Shown in pieces: positions 58,526-64,000 of a stretch of 64,000 nt of DNA. Below the pieces are notes generated by a model. It had not been told where the DNA came from. It saw only the letters and a program-made list of their open reading frames with translations, and searched no databases. The stretch lies in the NCBI RefSeq assembly GCF_041346945.1, contig NZ_CP166850.1, forward strand, positions 10,152,501-10,216,500, given 5' to 3'. Made by a program: the position numbers and the translations under genes. The DNA is from Amycolatopsis sp. cg9 (GTDB taxonomy: Bacteria; Actinomycetota; Actinomycetes; Mycobacteriales; Pseudonocardiaceae). Position 1 is the stretch's first letter. Every line of letters begins with the position of its first letter.

Positions 58526-61500
58526 GGGGCCTGCTCGATGATCGTGTGCGCGTTGGTCCCGGAGATGCCGAACGACGAGACCCCGGCCCGCCGCGGCCGG
58601 TCGGTGGTCCACTCGCGGGCTTCGGTGAGCAGCTCGACCGCTCCCGCCGACCAGTCCACGTGGGACGACGGCGTGTCGACGTGCAGCGACTTCGGCAGCA
58701 GCCCGTGCCGCATCGCCATGACCATCTTGATGATGCCCGCGGCGCCCGCGGCGGCCTGCGTGTGGCCGATGTTCGACTTGATCGAGCCGAGCCACAGCGG
58801 CGTTTCCCGGTCCTGGCCGTAGGTCGCCAGCACCGCCTGCGCCTCGATCGGATCACCGAGGGTCGTGCCGGTGCCGTGCGCCTCGACGACGTCCACATCG
58901 GACGGCGCCAGGCCCGCGTTCGCCAGTGCCGCGCGGATCACGCGTTGCTGCGACGGGCCGTTCGGCGCGGTCAGGCCGTTCGAAGCGCCGTCGGAGTTGA
59001 CCGCCGAGCCCCGGACGAGCGCCAGGACTTCGTGGCCGTTGCGGCGGGCGTCGGAAAGCCGTTCCAGCAGCAGCAACCCGGCGCCTTCGGCCCAGCCGGT
59101 GCCGTCCGCCGCCTCGGCGAACGGCTTGCACCGGCCGTCCGGCGCCAGCCCGCGCTGCCGGCTGAACTCGACGAACGCGCCCGGGGTCGACATCACCGTG
59201 ACACCACCGGCGACGGCCATCGTGGACTCGCCCTGCCGCAGCGACTGGCAGGCCAGGTGCAGCGCGACCAGCGACGACGAGCACGCGGTGTCGACCGCGA
59301 CCGACGGCCCTTCCAGGCCGAAGGTGTAGGAGACGCGCCCGGCGATGACGCTCGTGGTGTTGCCGGTCAGCAGGTGGCCCTCGACGCCGGACGCCGAGCC
59401 GAGCATGGTGACGTAGTCCTGGCCGTTGGTGCCGGCGAACACGCCGGTCTTGGTGCCGCGCAGCGAATGCGGGTCGATGCCCGCGCGCTCGAACAGCTCC
59501 CACGCCGTCTCGAGCAGGAGCCGCTGCTGCGGGTCCATGGCGAGGGCCTCGCGCGGCGAGATCCCGAAGAACGCGGCGTCGAACTGGCCGACGCCGTCGA
59601 GGAACCCGCCGTCGCGGGCGTAGCTGCGGCCGCTCTTGCCCGGGTCCGGGTCGTAGAGCGCGCCGAGGTCCCAGCCGCGGTCGTCGGGGAACCCGGAAAT
59701 GCCGTCCCCGCCGTCGCCGACCAGCCGCCAGAGGTCTTCGGGCGAGCGGACCCCGCCCGGGTAGCGGCAGCTCATCGCGACGATCGCGATCGGGTCGTCG
59801 GCGACCTCGGCCACGGTCGCGGGCGCGCCCGGTTCCGGTGCGCCGGCGCCGAAGATCTCGCCGAGCAGGCGGTCGGTCAGGTCCGCCGGGGTCGGGTGGT
59901 CGAACACCAGCGTCGAGGGCAGCGCGAGGCCGGTGTCGGCGGCCAGGCCGTTGCGCAGCTCGACCGCGGTGAGCGAGTCGAAGCCCAGGTCCTTGAAGGG
60001 CCGGACCGGCTCGATCGCCTCGGCGCCGTCGTGCCCGAGGACCGCCGCGGCGCGGGCGCGGACGACGTCGAGGAGCACCCGGCGCCGTTCGGACGTGGGC
60101 AGCCCGGCGAGCCGGGTGGCCAGCTCGGCGGTGCCGCGGGCCGTGGCTCCGCCTTCGGTCACGGCGAACTCGGGCAGCTCGGCCATCAGCGGCCGCGGGC
60201 GGGCGGCCGCGTACGACGGCGCGAAGCGGGCCCAGTCGACGTCGGCGACGACGACGGTGGTCTCGTCCAGTTCGACGGCCTGCAGGAGCGCGCGCAGCCC
60301 CAGGTCCGGGTCCATCGGCCGGAGCCCGCGCCGGCGGAGCAGCTCGTCGCCCTCTTCGGACGCGCCCATGCCGGCACCCGCCCACGGGCCCCAGGCGATC
60401 GCCGTCCCGGCGAGCCCCGCGGCGCGGCGGCGTTCGGCGAGCGCGTCGAGGTGCGCGTTGGCCGCCGCGTACGCACCCTGGTGGCCGCTGCCCCAGACGC
60501 CGGCGATGGACGAGAACAGCACGAAGGCGTCGACGTCGGCGCCGAGCAGCTCGTCGAGGTGGACGGCGCCGTCGACCTTGGCGCGGACGACCTCCGCGAA
60601 GTCCGTTGTGGACGATTCGGCGATCGGCGTGAACCGGCCGTAGCCCGCGGCGTGGAAGACCGCGTTCACCGACCGTCCTTCGAGGACGCCGGCCAGCGCG
60701 GCGCGGTCGGCGACGTCGCAGGCGATGATCTCCGCCTCCGCGCCGAGGTCGCGCAGCTGCGTCGCGAGTCCGGCCGCGCCGGGTGCGTCCGGTCCGCGGC
60801 GGCTGAGCAGGAGGAGGTGCCGGGCGCCCTGCGCGGCGAGCTTCCGCGCGAGCGCGCTGCCCAGTGCCCCGGTGCCGCCGGTGATCAGGGTGGTTCCCGA
60901 CGGGGTCCAGCCGGCGGATTCGGTGCCGGCCGGGGCGCGGACGAGCCGGGGTACGAACGCGCCGGACGCCCGCAGCGCGACCTGGTCCTCGGTCGTGCCC
61001 GCGGCGAGGAGACCCGCGAGCCGGGCGTGGCCGCGGTCGTCGAGGGTGGCCGGCAGGTCCAGGAGGCCGACGTCGCGGCCGGTGAGTTCCAGCGCGGCGA
61101 CCCGGCCGAGGCCCCAGACCTGCGCCAGCGCGGGGTCGGGTGCGGCGTCGGAACGCGCGGTGCGCACGGCTTCGGTGGTGACGCACCAGAGCGGGCCGGG
61201 CAGGTCGGCCTGGAACACCGAGAGGGCTTCGTCGAGGTTCGCGGGGAAGGCGAGGACTCCGGCGGCGCCGGCCACTTCAGGCAGCCGTTCGAAGGGCAGG
61301 GTGACGACGTCCGCGCCCCGCTCGGCGAGGCCCTCGGCGATCCCGGCGTGCTCCGTCCCGAGGATCACCCAGGTGCCGGACAGCCGTCCGGCGGCGATCG
61401 GGTGCGGCCGCCAGGTGACGCGGTAGCGCCACGATTCGAGGGTGCTCGCCTCGCGGTGGCGGGTGCGCCAGGCCTGGAGCGCGGGCTGGATGGCGTCGGC

Positions 61501-64000
61501 GAGGTCTTCGTCGACGGCGAGGTCCCGGGCCAGGTCCCCGTTTTCGACGGCGGCCCAGAACTCGGCGTCGGCGTCGGTGGCGGCCGGTGGGCGAGCGGGT
61601 TCGAGCCAGTAGCGCTGGTGCTCGAAGGGGTACGTCGGCAGCGCGACGGCCCGGCCCGCGGAGCCCGCGTAGAGGCTCTCCCAGTCCAGGTCGACGCCGT
61701 TGACGTGCAGCCGGGCCAGCGCGGTGAACAGGGTCCGTTCCTCGTCGCGGTCCCGACGCAGCGCGGGGATCGCGGTGCCCGGAACCATCCCGCTGAGCAC
61801 GCCGTCGGGCCCCAGCTCCAGGAACACGCCCACCCCGGCGGCTTCCAGCGTCGAGATGCCGTCGGCGAACCGGACCGCCTCCCGCACGTGCCGGACCCAG
61901 TAGTCCGCCGTGAACGGCTCCGCGAGAGCACCGCTCACATTCGAGATCACCGGTATCGTCGCAGAGCGGTGCTCCAGGGACTCGGCGACCGAGCGGAACT
62001 CCTCCAGCATCGGATCCATCAACGGCGAATGGAACGCGTGGCTCACCTTGAGGCGCTTGGTCTTGGGGAACTGCGCGGCGATCGCCAGCACCTCGGCCTC
62101 ATCGCCGGAGATGACGACCGACTCCGGGCCGTTGACTGCAGCGATGGAGACGCCGTCGGTGAGGGTGATGGCCGACTCGGGGGCGGCGATGGAGACCATC
62201 GCCCCGCCGGCCGGGAGGGCCTGCATGAGGGAAGCGCGCGCAGCGACCAGGCGGCAGGCGTCCTCGAGAGACAGAACCCCGGCGACGTGGGCCGCCGAGA
62301 TTTCGCCGATCGAGTGCCCCGCCACGAAGTCCGGGCGGACACCGAACGACTCCACCAGCCGGAACAACGCCACCTCGATCGCGAAGAGGGCGGGCTGGGT
62401 GAACTCGGTGCGGTCCAGGCGCTCGGCGTCGTCGAAGGCTTCGCGCACTTCGGGCGTGAAGTGGGCGAGGACGGCGTCGAACGCTTCGGCGTAGACGGGG
62501 AAGCGGGCGTGAAGAGCGCGGCCCATACCGACCCGCTGCGCGCCTTGGCCGGTGAACAGCACCGCCAGCAGGGCGTCCCGGTCGGCCGTGCCGGTGACCA
62601 CGGCGGCGTCGGTGCCACCGTCGGCGAGGACGCCGAGCGCGCGGTCGACGTCGTCGCCGGACGCGACGAGCACCGCGCGGTGGTCGTGCGTGCCGCGCGT
62701 GAAAGCCAGGGAGTACGCGAGATCCCGCGGTGCCGCGTCGAGCCCCCGGAGCCGGGAAGCCTGCGCCCGCAACGCCGTCGCACTCCGGGCCGACAGCGGG
62801 ACGAGCGGCGGCGTCGCGTCCGGGCCCGCCTGCGGGAGCACCACAGCGTCGGCCTGTTCCAGGACGACGTGCGCGTTGGTCCCGCTCACCCCGAACGCCG
62901 AGACCGCGGCCCGGCGCGGCCCCTCGGAAGCCCAGTCGCGCTGCTCGGTGAGCAGCTCGACCGACCCGGCCGTCCAGTCCACTTGGGACGACGGCGTGTC
63001 GACGTGCAGCGTCCGCGGCAGGACGCCGTGCCGCATGGCGAGGACCATCTTGATCACGCCCGCCACACCCGACGCCGACTGGGTGTGGCCGATGTTCGAC
63101 TTCAGCGACCCCAGCCACAGCGGCCGGTCCCGGTCGCGGCCGTAGGTCGCCAGCAGGGCCTGCGCCTCGATCGGGTCGCCGAGCCGGGTCCCCGTGCCGT
63201 GCGCCTCGACCGCGTCGACGTCCGAAGTGGACAGACCGGCGTTCGCCAGCGCGGCCCGGATCACCCGCTGCTGCGAAGGACCGTTCGGAGCGCTCAAGCC
63301 GTTGGACGCGCCGTCCTGGTTGACCGCCGAACCGCGCACCACGGCGAGGACCGGGTGACCGTTGCGCCGGGCGTCCGACAGCCGCTCCAGCAGGACCAGG
63401 CCGACGCCTTCGCCCCAGCCGGTCCCGTCCGCCGCGTCCGCGAAGGACTTGCAGCGGCCGTCCTCGGCGAGCCCGCGCTGCCGGCTGAACTCGACGAACG
63501 CCGCCGGGTGCGCCATCACCGTGACCCCGCCGGCCAGCGCCATCGAGCACTCGCCCTGCCGCAGCGCCTGCACGGCCAGGTGCAGCGCCACCAGCGACGA
63601 CGAGCACGCCGTGTCGACGGTGACCGCCGGTCCCTCCAGGCCGAACGTGTAGGACAGGCGGCCCGACACGACCGCCGGGGCGCTGCCGGTCAGCAGGTAG
63701 CCCTCGGAGCCGCCGGACTCGTCGCGCGCGCCGACGCCGTAGCCGGACGAAGTCGCGCCGACGAACACGCCGGTTCCGCTGCCCCGCAACGAATCCGGGT
63801 CGATGCCCGCCCGCTCGAACACCTCCCACGACGTCTCGAGCAGGACGCGCTGCTGCGGGTCCATGGCGAGGGCCTCGCGCGGCGAGATGCCGAAGAACCC
63901 GGCGTCGAACTCCGCGGCCGTGGTCATGAACCCGCCCTCGCGGGTGTAGCTGGTGCCGAGCTTCGCCGGGTCCGGGTCGTACAGCGCGGTCAGGTCCCAG
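58246..64000 (-). CDS. Type I modular PKS, module a and KS of module b; 5' end outside window, 3' end frameshifted
   Basis: The N-terminus is beyond 64000; reading starts inside a KS ([19 protein letters not shown]). Module a: KS with active Cys codon 63604-63606; AT with GHSIG (Ser codon 62311-62313) and HAFH (62029-62040), malonyl; KR about 60905-60330 without LDD, Trp codon 60492-60494 and Tyr 60468-60470 with Gln at Tyr-3, A1 pattern; no DH; ACP Ser codon 59974-59976. Module b KS from about 59800, Cys codon 59281-59283. After [10 protein letters not shown] the frame runs into a 59-bp palindrome and then nonsense, stopping at 58246; the true continuation is in the frame ending at 53459. 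The presence of an ordinary extension KS at the edge means more modules lie upstream. Confidence 0.95.
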   Translation of the reverse strand, partial: WDLTALYDPDPAKLGTSYTREGGFMTTAAEFDAGFFGISPREALAMDPQQRVLLETSWEVFERAGIDPDSLRGSGTGVFVGATSSGYGVGARDESGGSEGYLLTGSAPAVVSGRLSYTFGLEGPAVTVDTACSSSLVALHLAVQALRQGECSMALAGGVTVMAHPAAFVEFSRQRGLAEDGRCKSFADAADGTGWGEGVGLVLLERLSDARRNGHPVLAVVRGSAVNQDGASNGLSAPNGPSQQRVIRAALANAGLSTSDVDAVEAHGTGTRLGDPIEAQALLATYGRDRDRPLWLGSLKSNIGHTQSASGVAGVIKMVLAMRHGVLPRTLHVDTPSSQVDWTAGSVELLTEQRDWASEGPRRAAVSAFGVSGTNAHVVLEQADAVVLPQAGPDATPPLVPLSARSATALRAQASRLRGLDAAPRDLAYSLAFTRGTHDHRAVLVASGDDVDRALGVLADGGTDAAVVTGTADRDALLAVLFTGQGAQRVGMGRALHARFPVYAEAFDAVLAHFTPEVREAFDDAERLDRTEFTQPALFAIEVALFRLVESFGVRPDFVAGHSIGEISAAHVAGVLSLEDACRLVAARASLMQALPAGGAMVSIAAPESAITLTDGVSIAAVNGPESVVISGDEAEVLAIAAQFPKTKRLKVSHAFHSPLMDPMLEEFRSVAESLEHRSATIPVISNVSGALAEPFTADYWVRHVREAVRFADGISTLEAAGVGVFLELGPDGVLSGMVPGTAIPALRRDRDEERTLFTALARLHVNGVDLDWESLYAGSAGRAVALPTYPFEHQRYWLEPARPPAATDADAEFWAAVENGDLARDLAVDEDLADAIQPALQAWRTRHREASTLESWRYRVTWRPHPIAAGRLSGTWVILGTEHAGIAEGLAERGADVVTLPFERLPEVAGAAGVLAFPANLDEALSVFQADLPGPLWCVTTEAVRTARSDAAPDPALAQVWGLGRVAALELTGRDVGLLDLPATLDDRGHARLAGLLAAGTTEDQVALRASGAFVPRLVRAPAGTESAGWTPSGTTLITGGTGALGSALARKLAAQGARHLLLLSRRGPDAPGAAGLATQLRDLGAEAEIIACDVADRAALAGVLEGRSVNAVFHAAGYGRFTPIAESSTTDFAEVVRAKVDGAVHLDELLGADVDAFVLFSSIAGVWGSGHQGAYAAANAHLDALAERRRAAGLAGTAIAWGPWAGAGMGASEEGDELLRRRGLRPMDPDLGLRALLQAVELDETTVVVADVDWARFAPSYAAARPRPLMAELPEFAVTEGGATARGTAELATRLAGLPTSERRRVLLDVVRARAAAVLGHDGAEAIEPVRPFKDLGFDSLTAVELRNGLAADTGLALPSTLVFDHPTPADLTDRLLGEIFGAGAPEPGAPATVAEVADDPIAIVAMSCRYPGGVRSPEDLWRLVGDGGDGISGFPDDRGWDLGALYDPDPGKSGRSYARDGGFLDGVGQFDAAFFGISPREALAMDPQQRLLLETAWELFERAGIDPHSLRGTKTGVFAGTNGQDYVTMLGSASGVEGHLLTGNTTSVIAGRVSYTFGLEGPSVAVDTACSSSLVALHLACQSLRQGESTMAVAGGVTVMSTPGAFVEFSRQRGLAPDGRCKPFAEAADGTGWAEGAGLLLLERLSDARRNGHEVLALVRGSAVNSDGASNGLTAPNGPSQQRVIRAALANAGLAPSDVDVVEAHGTGTTLGDPIEAQAVLATYGQDRETPLWLGSIKSNIGHTQAAAGAAGIIKMVMAMRHGLLPKSLHVDTPSSHVDWSAGAVELLTEAREWTTDRPRRAGVSSFGISGTNAHTIIEQAPSAPMWRSVRQTHPTPHWGAPGWCCGRSPVVRWPHCAHRPRGCPKWTERRPTSGSPWPPAAPRWTTGPSCSAPRPRTSEPGSPRSPGARRRPR
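58467..58525. repeat. 59-bp near-perfect palindrome that breaks the PKS frame
   Basis: Arms 58467-58495 and 58497-58525 are 29 bases each with one mismatch and a single central base. On the coding strand it follows GAG CAG GCC CC and precedes C GGG CTG GTG. Deleting exactly the 59 bp yields [13 protein letters not shown], a normal KS-AT linker in one frame; 59 is not a multiple of 3, so its presence shifts the frame. Confidence 0.9.
61922..61970 (-). repeat. Malonyl-AT homogenised block, copy in module a
   Basis: Exact 49-base copy. Unlike the copies in modules e, f, g and i, the neighbouring 57-base block is not conserved here, so the exchanged tract is shorter. Confidence 0.85.

Overview
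The window is high-GC actinomycete chromosome, most likely Pseudonocardiales and plausibly Amycolatopsis. That inference rests on composition, an S-adenosyl methyltransferase of the DUF574 type, abundant GTG starts, strong GAGG-type ribosome sites, frequent ATGA/GTGA overlaps, and the way the polyketide synthase (PKS) modules are built. It has two halves: about 20 kb of assorted housekeeping, regulatory and hypothetical genes, then more than 43 kb of type I modular PKS on the minus strand that runs off the right edge.

Left half. From position 1 it holds: the tail of an aldo/keto reductase; a perfect 21-bp hairpin; a DUF574-type methyltransferase; a secreted Asp-box beta-propeller protein; an excisionase-type DNA-binding protein with an inverted repeat around its own promoter; a small two-helix membrane protein; a 54-residue protein; a DJ-1/PfpI protein; and a PAS/GAF/SpoIIE phosphatase divergent from a 1561-residue soluble hybrid histidine kinase with eight 92-residue HAMP-type repeats. 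The kinase stop codon lies inside an antisense tRNA-Gly gene, and tRNA-Pro follows. Next come a LuxR-type regulator gene with an apparent one-base frameshift and, divergent from it, a tightly coupled five-gene operon of unknown function (11742-16803): an extremely acidic-then-basic protein, an HExxH/ExxAD putative metalloprotease and three helical proteins. An HxlR regulator with a divergent NmrA-like oxidoreductase plus haloalkane-dehalogenase-like hydrolase pair, and a secreted GH27 alpha-galactosidase with its own operator, close this half.

Right half. Four PKS genes are read right to left: one partial and interrupted (53459-64000), then 44247-53426, 29122-44214 and 20569-29088. In transcription order the nine visible modules, called a-i here, are: a KS-AT(malonyl)-KR(A1)-ACP; b KS-AT(mal)-DH-ER-KR(B)-ACP; c KS-AT(methylmalonyl)-KR(A2)-ACP; d KS-AT(mmal)-KR(A1)-ACP; e KS-AT(mal)-DH-ER-KR(B)-ACP; f KS-AT(mal)-KR(B)-ACP; g KS-AT(mal)-KR(B)-ACP; h KS-AT(mmal)-DH-KR(B)-ACP; i KS-AT(mal)-ACP-TE. 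The predicted chain end is a polyol leading to an alpha-methyl enone with a terminal 1,3-dicarbonyl. Loading and early modules, tailoring, regulatory and resistance genes must lie beyond 64 kb, because the left flank carries none that clearly belong.

Most notable observations. (1) A 59-bp near-perfect palindrome sits in the KS-AT linker of module b and breaks the reading frame; removing exactly those 59 bp restores it. (2) The terminal thioesterase has Gly where the nucleophile Ser should be and lacks the catalytic-His segment, so chain release probably uses something else. (3) A second, 34-bp perfect palindrome and a 54-bp tandem repeat lie in frame inside two DH domains. (4) Five malonyl-AT domains share exact DNA blocks, a sign of gene conversion. 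(5) The five-gene operon is the best candidate for an undescribed system.
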